Source: Bacteroidota bacterium (GTDB lineage Bacteria > Bacteroidota > Ignavibacteria > Ignavibacteriales > Melioribacteraceae). From it: a DNA stretch of 64,000 nucleotides. Below are positions 44,180 through 52,171 of this stretch, in pieces. The notes beneath the pieces were generated by a model, which ran no database searches, had not been told where the DNA came from, and saw only the letters and a program-made list of their open reading frames with translations. The position numbers were made by a program, and so were the translations under genes. Position 1 is the stretch's first letter. Every line of letters begins with the position of its first letter. The stretch is from positions 310,001-374,000 of the forward strand of contig JAEWUC010000008.1 of assembly GCA_023397505.1 (NCBI GenBank). The letters run 5' to 3'.

Positions 44180-46258
44180 ATGAAAAACAAAATTTTAATA
44201 TTGATATTAATGCTGTTTGTTTCGGTTTGTTCTTATGCGCAGCTTGATAGAAGTAAAAAACCTGAAGCAGGACCGGCACCCGAAATTAAACTCGGCGAGT
44301 ATGAATCATTCACGTTGAAAAACGGGTTGAAGGTTTTTGTAGTAACTAATAAAAAATTACCTGTTGTAGCGTTCAATCTTGTAATTGACCGCGATCCTAT
44401 ACTTGAAGGAAAAAACGCAGGCGGAATAAATATAGCGGGACAATTATTAAGAACCGGAACTAAAACCAGAACCAAAGATAAACTTGATGAAGAAATAGAT
44501 TTTATAGGCGCTACACTTACAACGTCATCTACAAATGTTTATGCGTCGTCGTTAAAAAAACATGTTAATAAACTTTTGGATTTGATGAGCGATGTAACGC
44601 TTAATTCTTCATTCAAGCAAGAAGAACTTGATAAAATTAAGAAGCAGACAATCTCAGGCATAGCTGCAGCCAAAGAAGACCCGAGTGCAATTTCTTCGCG
44701 TGTTTCAAATGTTGTGTTTTTTGGTAAAGAACATCCCTACGGTGAAATTGAAACCGAAGAAACCGTAAGCAATGTTAATCTCGATTTTTGTAATGAATAC
44801 TATCAAACATATTTTCGTCCTAACGTGTCATACCTTGCTATAGTAGGCGATATAACAAAATCCGAAGCGCAAAAACTTGTTGAAAAATATTTGGGTAAAT
44901 GGCAAACAAAAGAAATTCCGAAAGGGACATTTGACGCACCGAAAGCTCCGCTCGTTAACAAAGTTGCTTTAGTTGACAGACCCGCTTCTGTTCAATCTGT
45001 TTTACGTCTTGGTTATCCTGTAGATTTAAAGAAGGGAAGTGAAGACGCAATTAAAGCATCGGTTATGAATACAATTCTTGGCGGCTCATTTACTTCGAGA
45101 ATAAATAAAAATCTTCGCGAAACACATGGGTTCACTTACGGCGCCGGAACCTCGCTCCGTTCAGACAAATTAGTTGGAGATTTTTCAGCATCAACTACTG
45201 TTAGAAATTCTGCAACCGATAGCGCGATTACGGAAATTATTAGTGAGATGAAAAAAATCCGAAATGATAAAGTGCCGGATGATGAACTCGTTCTCACAAA
45301 AAACTATTTGACTGGAAATTTTGCCCGCTCACTTGAAAGACCTCAGACAATTGCAAACTTTGCAATAGATATCGAGCGGTACAATCTTCCAAAAGACTAT
45401 TACAAAAATTACCTGAAGAATTTGAATGCGGTTACTTCGGATGAACTTTTGGCGACTGCAAAAAAATATATCAAACCGAGCAACATGAATCTTGTAGTTG
45501 TCGGCAACGCCGAAGAGATTGCTAAAAATCTTGTTCGTTTCAGCATTACGGGCAAAATTGATTATTATGATATCTACGGCGAAAAGTATGATCCCAATGT
45601 TAAAAAAATTCCCGAAGGAGTTACGGTTGACAATGTTTTGGGAAAATATGTTGAAGCAATCGGCGGCAAAGCGAATATTGAAAAAGTGAAAGACAGAACG
45701 ATGAAGTTAAAAGGTTCGTTACAAGGGATGGATGTTGTCGTTGAAATTCTTCAAAAACATCCTAATAAAATATTCCAAACCGTTGATGTAGGCGCAGGCA
45801 TGTTTAAAATGAAAACAATCTTCGACGGTGAAAAAGGTAAGATGGAACAGATGGGCCAGGTGCAGGATATTACTGGCGATGCTTTGGAAGATTTAAAAGG
45901 TAATGCTATGGATGGAATGTTGGACTATACAAAATATGGTTATAAAGTTGAATTGACGGCAGTTGAAAGCATAAACGGTAAGGATGCATATAAGGTTGTG
46001 TTGACTTCGGCATCCGGAAGAAAGAGTACACAATACTATTCTGTTGAAACCGGATTAATGATTAGAACTATCAGCCAGATTTCAACAGCGCAGGGCAGCG
46101 CTACACAAACAACCGATATGGATGATTATCAGGAAGTTCAAGGAATCAAATATCCTTTCAAACTCTCACAAAATTTTGGCCCCCAATCAATAGATTTAAC
46201 GGTAACTTCTATAGAAGTTAATACAAATTTGGATGATTCTTTATTTGAAGTGAAGTAA
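44180..46258 (+). CDS. M16 peptidase non-catalytic subunit fused to an extra C-terminal domain
   Basis: 692 residues with a signal peptide (cleavage near CSYAQ). Residues about 25-470 are an M16 unit in which the zinc site is replaced (INIAGQLLRTG), so it is the structural partner of the preceding gene. The RxxY-like substrate loop is NLRETHGFTYGAG. About 210 further residues (480-692) form a beta-rich domain (KLKGSLQGMDVVVEILQKHP, GKMEQMGQVQDI, YSVETGLMIRTISQ) resembling lipoprotein-carrier (LolA/LolB-like) folds. This makes it longer than the usual 420-450. Terminator follows. Confidence 0.85.
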   Translation: MKNKILILILMLFVSVCSYAQLDRSKKPEAGPAPEIKLGEYESFTLKNGLKVFVVTNKKLPVVAFNLVIDRDPILEGKNAGGINIAGQLLRTGTKTRTKDKLDEEIDFIGATLTTSSTNVYASSLKKHVNKLLDLMSDVTLNSSFKQEELDKIKKQTISGIAAAKEDPSAISSRVSNVVFFGKEHPYGEIETEETVSNVNLDFCNEYYQTYFRPNVSYLAIVGDITKSEAQKLVEKYLGKWQTKEIPKGTFDAPKAPLVNKVALVDRPASVQSVLRLGYPVDLKKGSEDAIKASVMNTILGGSFTSRINKNLRETHGFTYGAGTSLRSDKLVGDFSASTTVRNSATDSAITEIISEMKKIRNDKVPDDELVLTKNYLTGNFARSLERPQTIANFAIDIERYNLPKDYYKNYLKNLNAVTSDELLATAKKYIKPSNMNLVVVGNAEEIAKNLVRFSITGKIDYYDIYGEKYDPNVKKIPEGVTVDNVLGKYVEAIGGKANIEKVKDRTMKLKGSLQGMDVVVEILQKHPNKIFQTVDVGAGMFKMKTIFDGEKGKMEQMGQVQDITGDALEDLKGNAMDGMLDYTKYGYKVELTAVESINGKDAYKVVLTSASGRKSTQYYSVETGLMIRTISQISTAQGSATQTTDMDDYQEVQGIKYPFKLSQNFGPQSIDLTVTSIEVNTNLDDSLFEVK

Positions 46259-46281
46259 TATTTAAACTATCAATTAATATA

Positions 46282-46306
46282 AACCCCGCTTCTGCGGGGT
46301 TTTTTT
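46282..46306 (+). terminator. Strong Rho-independent terminator after M16 pair
   Basis: Stem AACCCCGC (46282-46289) with GCGGGGTT (46294-46301), TTCT loop, then TTTTT. It lies 24 bases past the stop at 46258, just before the kinase gene. Confidence 0.9.
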
Positions 46307-46352
46307 GTTTATGAAATTCTTATTTTTGATTCAACAACCGCCGCAGTTTAAA

Positions 46353-48467
46353 ATGAAAACAAAAAATAAAGTCAGATCTAAAGCCGATAGTAAAAGCGCT
46401 GATAAAATTCTTGAGTTTAAAAAAGAAATTGCACGGCTTAAGAAAATTGAAAAGAGTAAAAAAGAATTGGAAATTGCTTTTGCCGACAGCAAACTTTTAT
46501 ATCACACTTTAATTGACCTTTCACCCGAAGCAATTATTTTTCACATTAAAGGGAAAATAATATATGCGAATAAAGCCGCGGCAAATCTTTTTGGAAGCAA
46601 GGACGAAACCGAAATCATCGGTAAAAAGCTTTCGCGCTTTGTGCCGAAAGGCCATAAAAAAGTAATTCATCAAAAAGTTAAATGCGACCAGTTACAAACA
46701 ATTTGTGAACCTATTTTAATTACAGGAAAGAAAAAAAACGGCGAAGAGATTTATCTTGAAGCCCTTGCGGGTAAAATTCCGTACGGCGGCGGCGAAGCGG
46801 TTCAAGTTATAATTCGAAATATTACACAGCAAAAAAAATCGGAAGAAGAGTTACGAAGATTAAACCGCGCGCTTACTTCTTTTATCAGGATTAATCAATC
46901 GTTAGTGCGTGAATCCGACGAAAAAAGTTTTTTAACGGATGTATGTAAGTTGCTTTGCAACGAAGGCGGATATCTAATGGCTTGGGTTGGCTATACTCAA
47001 GATGATTCGTCAAAAATAATAAAGCCGATTGTGTGGGAAGGTGTTGAAGAAGGATACTTAACAAACATTCCTATTTCTTTCGGTAAAAACGAATACGGAA
47101 CAGGTCCGGCGGGAATAGCGGTCAGAACAAAGAAAACGGCAGTCTTTCAAAATATTCAAAAAGATATCCGCGATGCCGAGTGGAAAAAGAATGTTGTTAA
47201 AAGGGGTTATGCATCAATAATTGCTCTTCCGTTAATTCATGAAAAAAAAGTTTTCGGTGTACTTGGAATTTATTCCGGCAACCCGAACGCGTTTGATCCG
47301 GAAGAAACAAAATTACTTGAACAGCTTGCCGACGATCTCGAATTCGGAATAGTATCTTTAAGAACAATTGAAGAAAGAAAAAAATCCGAACTTGCTTTAC
47401 GTGACAGCGAACAACGTTACCGTTCCCTTGTAGAACTATCGCCGGAGGCAATAATTGTTCACGACTATGGAAAAATATTATATGCGAACAAAGCTGCACT
47501 AAATTTGATTGGTATAAAAGATATATCTAATATGTCGAAAAAGAATCTTTTAGATTATGTACCGGATGAATATAAAGAAACCGTGATTCAAAGAATGAAA
47601 AACGCGCGCGAAGGAAAATCAATTGAGGAACCTATTAGAATGGAAGTGAAAACCCCCGGCGGAAAAATAAAATATATTGAAAGTATAGGTTCTCCAATAA
47701 AATTCGACGCTAAACCCGCAGCGCAGGTTTTTATAAGAGATATCACTTCACAAAAGCTCGCCGAAGAAACTCTGCGTACAACAAGCGAACAATTGCGAAA
47801 CCTTGCAACGCACTTGCAAAAAGCGCGCGAGGAAGAGCGCACAAAAATTGCCCGCGAGATTCATGATGAATTGGGACAGTATTTAACGGGATTGAAAATG
47901 GACATGTCCTTTCTTCACGATATGATTGAAGAAAAAATTTGCGGGCAAGATAAAGATTTACTGAATGAACGCGTACATTCCGCATCAATGTTGCTGAATA
48001 CAACTGTTAGTGCAGTAAGAAGAATTTCTTCCGAATTGAGACCAGCGGTGCTGGATAGTTTGGGACTGCTTGCGGCTATCGAATGGCTCACGGAAGATTT
48101 TAGAAACAGGATGAATATCGATTGCGAAAGTTTTGTAACTGTTGATAAAATTAATCTCGGATCGGATGAAGCTTCCGCAGTTTTTAGGATTTTACAAGAA
48201 TCTTTGACGAACATAAAAAAACATTCGGCAGCAACTAAAGTTACAATCTCATTTACCCTTGAAAATGATAAATATATTTTGGAAATCCGCGACAACGGAA
48301 TTGGAATTTCGCAAAATGATTTTTCGAAAGAACAATCTTACGGTTTGCTTGGAATGAAAGAACGTGCTAATCTTTTCGGCGGCAAGGTTGAAATTAACGG
48401 CATTAATGGTAAGGGGACAACAGTAACGGTAATTATTCCAGTACAAAATGATTTGGCGAATATATGA
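46353..48467 (+). CDS. PAS-GAF-PAS histidine kinase (NarX/HisKA_3 type)
   Basis: 704 residues from the ATG at 46353. A TTG at 46305 and ATG at 46311 are also in frame, but they fall on or immediately after the terminator T-run; no start has a clear ribosome site. There is no membrane segment. Domains: PAS (about 50-165), GAF (about 185-340), second PAS (about 355-465), then HisKA_3 with His504 in IAREIHDELGQYL and a HATPase domain (DNGIGI, GLLGM). It is a soluble sensor kinase, and its stop overlaps the NarL-type regulator gene. Signal unknown; GAF could bind a small ligand or gas. Confidence 0.88.
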   Translation: MKTKNKVRSKADSKSADKILEFKKEIARLKKIEKSKKELEIAFADSKLLYHTLIDLSPEAIIFHIKGKIIYANKAAANLFGSKDETEIIGKKLSRFVPKGHKKVIHQKVKCDQLQTICEPILITGKKKNGEEIYLEALAGKIPYGGGEAVQVIIRNITQQKKSEEELRRLNRALTSFIRINQSLVRESDEKSFLTDVCKLLCNEGGYLMAWVGYTQDDSSKIIKPIVWEGVEEGYLTNIPISFGKNEYGTGPAGIAVRTKKTAVFQNIQKDIRDAEWKKNVVKRGYASIIALPLIHEKKVFGVLGIYSGNPNAFDPEETKLLEQLADDLEFGIVSLRTIEERKKSELALRDSEQRYRSLVELSPEAIIVHDYGKILYANKAALNLIGIKDISNMSKKNLLDYVPDEYKETVIQRMKNAREGKSIEEPIRMEVKTPGGKIKYIESIGSPIKFDAKPAAQVFIRDITSQKLAEETLRTTSEQLRNLATHLQKAREEERTKIAREIHDELGQYLTGLKMDMSFLHDMIEEKICGQDKDLLNERVHSASMLLNTTVSAVRRISSELRPAVLDSLGLLAAIEWLTEDFRNRMNIDCESFVTVDKINLGSDEASAVFRILQESLTNIKKHSAATKVTISFTLENDKYILEIRDNGIGISQNDFSKEQSYGLLGMKERANLFGGKVEINGINGKGTTVTVIIPVQNDLANI

Positions 48468-49099
48468 TTAAGATTTTGATAGCAGACGATCACCCGGTTG
48501 TTCGCGAAGGATTGAAACAAATCATTTCAAAAGCGGACGATATGAAGGTTATTTGCGAAGCTTTAAACGGAATGGAAGTTTTGGACCTAATAGAAAAACA
48601 ATCGCCGGATGTTGTTGTTCTTGATATAGGTATGCCCGGCAAAGATGGACTTGATGTTTTGAAAGATATAAAAAAAACTAATTCTTCATTGCCGGTTTTA
48701 ATGTTAAGTATGTTTCCCGAAGAACAAATCGCGGTGCGTACTTTTAAGATCGGTGCTGCGGGTTACATGAATAAAGAAACCGCGCCGAAAGAATTGGTAA
48801 ATGCAATTAGGAAAATTTACGGCGGCGGAAAATATGTCAGCTCTGCTCTTGCCGAAAGATTGGTCGCCGATCTCGATTCCGACTCTAACAAAAAACCGCA
48901 CGAGCTTTTATCAGACCGCGAATTTCAAGTTCTGCGAATGGTTGCCGCTGGTAAAGATGTTGATGAAATTGCCGAAGAACTTTTTATAAGCGTTAAAACA
49001 GTGCGCACTTACCGGGATAGAATTCTTGATAAGTTGAAATTGAAAAATGATGTTGAAATTGCACGATACGCAATTAAAAACAAATTGCTTGATAATTAG
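48464..49099 (+). CDS. NarL/FixJ-family response regulator
   Basis: 211 residues: receiver with Asp54 (VVLDIGMPG) and Lys104-region (AAGYMNKE), then a LuxR-type helix-turn-helix (about 145-207; LSDREFQVLRMVAAGKDVDEIAEELFISVKTVRTYRDRI). It overlaps the kinase gene by four bases and is its cognate partner. Its targets are unknown; the dyad at 49183-49204 right after it is a candidate. Standard length. Confidence 0.93.
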   Translation: MIKILIADDHPVVREGLKQIISKADDMKVICEALNGMEVLDLIEKQSPDVVVLDIGMPGKDGLDVLKDIKKTNSSLPVLMLSMFPEEQIAVRTFKIGAAGYMNKETAPKELVNAIRKIYGGGKYVSSALAERLVADLDSDSNKKPHELLSDREFQVLRMVAAGKDVDEIAEELFISVKTVRTYRDRILDKLKLKNDVEIARYAIKNKLLDN

Positions 49100-49182
49100 A
49101 AATAGAAAAGTTGTTTGCTTCATATTATTCACAATGACTGCAACTTTGTGATTTATATACAAAACTTGTTACACAATTATTG

Positions 49183-49204
49183 TTTGTAGTCCATAGACTA
49201 CAAA
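49183..49204. promoter_or_regulatory. 22-bp dyad upstream of receiver/efflux operon
   Basis: Perfect 9-bp arms TTTGTAGTC (49183-49191) and GACTACAAA (49196-49204) with a CATA centre. It lies in the 203-bp spacer before the single-domain receiver gene and about 85 bp upstream of the predicted start point of the sigma-54-like promoter at 49251. It could bind an NtrC-type activator or the NarL-type regulator encoded just before. No T-run follows, so it is not a terminator. Confidence 0.55.
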
Positions 49205-49250
49205 ACACCTCCAAATATCCCACGAAACTTTCCGAATATTGCCAATTGTT

Positions 49251-49266
49251 TGGCTGATTGCATGCG
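49251..49266 (+). promoter_or_regulatory. Candidate sigma-54 promoter for receiver-TolC-MFP-RND operon
   Basis: TGGCTGATTGCATGCG keeps GG and GC exactly 10 bp apart, but the middle and the bases before GC diverge from TGGCAC-N5-TTGCW more than in the Exb promoter. Predicted start near 49277, 26 bases before the ATG at 49303. The dyad at 49183-49204 sits at a plausible activator distance. Confidence 0.35.
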
Positions 49267-49302
49267 CCTAATTTTCGCCCAGTTATTTAAGCAAGCAGGA
49301 AA

Positions 49303-49689
49303 ATGGAAAACAAAAAAATAAATATTGCGATTGTTGATGACTCTGAAGTAATACGCGAAAGAATTGCGACAAAGCTGGCTACCATTAACGGACTGGAAGT
49401 TGTGTGGCAGGCGGAAGATTTGCCGGGATCGTATGAATCATTCGATAAACAAAAACCCGACGCGGTAATTCTCGATATTCAACTGCCGAGCGGAAACGGA
49501 ATTGAATTTCTAGAACACATAAAAAAAACGCACAAAGAAATTGTTGCAATAATGTTGACAAATTACCCGATCAACCAATTCAGAAAAAAATGTATCGATT
49601 CCGGCGCCGATTTCTTTTTTGATAAATCAACCGAGTTCGAAAAAGTTTTTTGTGTTTTAAAATCTATGGTTAACGAAAATATAAATTAA
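49303..49689 (+). CDS. Single-domain CheY-like response regulator
   Basis: 128 residues consisting of only a receiver: acidic pair DD12-13, phosphoacceptor Asp58 (VILDIQLPSGNG), Thr/Lys positions near MLTNYP and FFDKS. There is no output domain. It lies five bases before the TolC gene, at the head of the efflux operon and downstream of the NarL-type pair. It could act as a phosphate sink or an adaptor for the nearby kinase, which is inference. Confidence 0.88.
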   Translation: MENKKINIAIVDDSEVIRERIATKLATINGLEVVWQAEDLPGSYESFDKQKPDAVILDIQLPSGNGIEFLEHIKKTHKEIVAIMLTNYPINQFRKKCIDSGADFFFDKSTEFEKVFCVLKSMVNENIN

Positions 49690-49693
49690 ATCT

Positions 49694-51028
49694 ATGATAG
49701 GTTATAATATGACGATTACAAGAGTTTCTAAATATGTAATGATTTCCTTAATCGCAGCGTTTCAACTTTCCTTCGCGCAGGAAAAATTAAAACTTACTGT
49801 TGAGCAGGCTGTGGAGACCGGTTTGAAAAACAGCAAAACGCTTCACGCTTCTTCTATGAAAGTTGTTTCCGCAAATGCAAAAGTAAGCGAGGTAAATGCT
49901 GCGCGTCTTCCATCGGTAAAGCTTTCGGCTTCGTATAGAAGACTCAGTGAAGTTGATCCGTTCAGCATCTCAACACCGTTTGGAACATTCGACATCTCGC
50001 CGAGCATTTTAAACAATTATTCTACAACGGTCTCTGTCGTTCAGCCGTTGTTTACAGGGTTTAGATTATCGGGAAGTTATGATGTTGCCGAACAGTCCGC
50101 AAATGCAACAAGTGAAGAATATAATAAAGATAAAACCGATCTTATCTATAATGTAAAGAACGCTTACTGGAATTTATTCAAAGCATCGCAGATGAAAAAA
50201 GTTACCGACGACAACGTTGAACAGATTAAGGCGCATGTAAACGACGCGAAAAATTTATTGAAGGCAGGATTGCTTACGCAGAATGATGTTTTGAAAATTG
50301 AAGTTCAGCTTTCCGATGCAATGTACAGACAGGTTGATGCAACGAACGGTGTAAAGTTGGCGATGATTATGTTAAACAATGTTATGAGCATTCCGTTAAA
50401 TACGGAAATTGAAATTGCATCGGGAACCGAACTTTCTCCTAAATCATACGCAGATATTAGCTCTTTAATCGAAATGGCTTCTGAGAGAAGACCGGAATTA
50501 AAAGCCGCAGATTACAGGGTGAAAGCAAGTGAGGCGGGCGTTACAATTGCCAAATCAAGCTGGTATCCTCAGATAAGTTTGTTTGGTAATTATTATTACA
50601 GCCGCCCAAACCAGAGAATTATGCCGACGAAAGATCAATTCGACGGGACATGGGATGCCGGCGTAAATCTAAGTATGAATGTTTGGGATTGGCTTACGAC
50701 ATCTCATCAAACCGAACAAGCCGAAGCAACTCTCGCGCAAAGTATTGATATGATGGGTTCGATAAAAGATAATATTACTCTTGAGGTAACGCAGAACTAT
50801 TTAAATGTAAATCAGGCAAAACAGAAAATTGAAATCTCGAAACTCGCGGTTGAACAGGCAGAAGAAAATATAAGAGTTACTTCGGATAAGTTCCGGCAGG
50901 GTCTCGCGTTAAGTTCGGATGCAATCGATGCGGAAGTAGCTTTACTTGTGGCTAAAACAAATTATACAAATTCGATTGTGGATTATGAACTCGCGAAAGC
51001 GCGTTTGGAAAAATCTATCGGGCAATAA
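49694..51028 (+). CDS. TolC-family outer-membrane efflux protein
   Basis: 444 residues with a signal sequence (cleavage near LSFAQE). Long coiled helices and two repeated beta-strand regions are typical of the OEP family: an N-terminal TVEQAVETGLKNSKTL segment, and a central SSLIEMASERRPELKAADYRVKASEAG that is the start of the second repeat. The trimeric channel would span outer membrane and periplasm, and connects to the MFP and RND genes that follow. In Bacteroidota the family is often N-terminally non-lipidated, as here. Confidence 0.92.
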   Translation: MIGYNMTITRVSKYVMISLIAAFQLSFAQEKLKLTVEQAVETGLKNSKTLHASSMKVVSANAKVSEVNAARLPSVKLSASYRRLSEVDPFSISTPFGTFDISPSILNNYSTTVSVVQPLFTGFRLSGSYDVAEQSANATSEEYNKDKTDLIYNVKNAYWNLFKASQMKKVTDDNVEQIKAHVNDAKNLLKAGLLTQNDVLKIEVQLSDAMYRQVDATNGVKLAMIMLNNVMSIPLNTEIEIASGTELSPKSYADISSLIEMASERRPELKAADYRVKASEAGVTIAKSSWYPQISLFGNYYYSRPNQRIMPTKDQFDGTWDAGVNLSMNVWDWLTTSHQTEQAEATLAQSIDMMGSIKDNITLEVTQNYLNVNQAKQKIEISKLAVEQAEENIRVTSDKFRQGLALSSDAIDAEVALLVAKTNYTNSIVDYELAKARLEKSIGQ

Positions 51029-51083
51029 ATTTTTGCTTTGGAATAGAATCAAAATTTGAAAATTTATTTGGGAGAAAAATAAA

Positions 51084-52142
51084 ATGAAAAAATGGAAATT
51101 AACCACAGGCGCAATATTCGTTTTGGTTGTAATAGTTGCCCTATTGTTTTACAACAAGCACAGAATGGCAAAAGCTACTCCGAAAGGAATTCAGGACGTT
51201 TATTACGTTTCGGTAGAAAATGTTGAAAAGAAAAATCTCGCAGAATCACTTTCTCTTGTCGGTGTTATAAATGCCAACAATGACGTAAATGTTATTTCTG
51301 AAACACAGGGCAAAGTAACGGCGGTATTCGCGAATGTCGGTGATTATAAATCAGCGGGTTCTGTTCTTGTTCAAGTTGACGATGAATTGAAAAAAGCAGC
51401 TTTGATGAGCGCTGAAGCAAGTTATGAAAAGGCTAAAAAAGATTACGAACGCTTCCATGAATTGTATAAACAAAAATCCGCAAGCGATTCGCAGTTGGAT
51501 CAGGCAAAACTCGGTGCGGCAATGGCGGAGGCACAATACATTGTTGCAAAAAGACAATACGAAGACACTAAAATCAAAACTCCAATTTCCGGTATTGTAA
51601 CTTCCCGTTTCGTTGATGTTGGTTCCATGGTAATGGGCGCTCCGCAAGCCACGCTTGTAGCAAATGTTGTTGATATATCAAGATTGAAAGTAAAGTTAAA
51701 TGTTTCGGAAAGCGATGTGTTTAAATTGAAGGCTGGCGATCCGGTCTCGGTTTCAACCGATGTTTATCCCGGCGTTGAATTCAAAGGCAAAGTTAATAAT
51801 ATAAGTTCTAAAGCCGATGAATCACACACATATGCGGTAGAAGTAATCGTGATGAATGAAAAAAATAATCCGTTAAAAGCCGGAATGTTCGCGAGAGTAA
51901 ATTTCAGTAATCTTAACGGTAGAGACGCAATTGTAATTCCGCGCGAAGCTTTAACCGGAAGTGTTAAAAATCCCCAGGTATTTGTTGTTGAAAACGGTGT
52001 TGCAAAACTTCGCAATCTTATTGTCGGCGGCGAAGCAGGAGTTAATGTGCAGGTTAATCAAGGGTTGATGGAAGGCGAAGCGATTGTTGTTAGCGGGCAA
52101 AATAATCTGGTTGATGGTGTAGCAGTTGAGATTGTTAAGTAA
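51084..52142 (+). CDS. RND efflux periplasmic adaptor (membrane fusion protein)
   Basis: 352 residues with an N-terminal membrane helix (about 5-25). A lipoyl half-motif (VISETQGKVTAVFANVGD), a coiled-coil hairpin at about 100-160, the second lipoyl half (TPISGIVTSRFVDVGS), a beta-barrel domain and a C-terminal membrane-proximal domain (VIPREALTG). This is the AcrA/HlyD-like layout, shorter than AcrA (about 400). It joins the TolC-like and RND proteins encoded on either side. Confidence 0.92.
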   Translation: MKKWKLTTGAIFVLVVIVALLFYNKHRMAKATPKGIQDVYYVSVENVEKKNLAESLSLVGVINANNDVNVISETQGKVTAVFANVGDYKSAGSVLVQVDDELKKAALMSAEASYEKAKKDYERFHELYKQKSASDSQLDQAKLGAAMAEAQYIVAKRQYEDTKIKTPISGIVTSRFVDVGSMVMGAPQATLVANVVDISRLKVKLNVSESDVFKLKAGDPVSVSTDVYPGVEFKGKVNNISSKADESHTYAVEVIVMNEKNNPLKAGMFARVNFSNLNGRDAIVIPREALTGSVKNPQVFVVENGVAKLRNLIVGGEAGVNVQVNQGLMEGEAIVVSGQNNLVDGVAVEIVK

Positions 52143-52171
52143 ATGAGTTTGAAAAGAAAAGGATATTAAAA

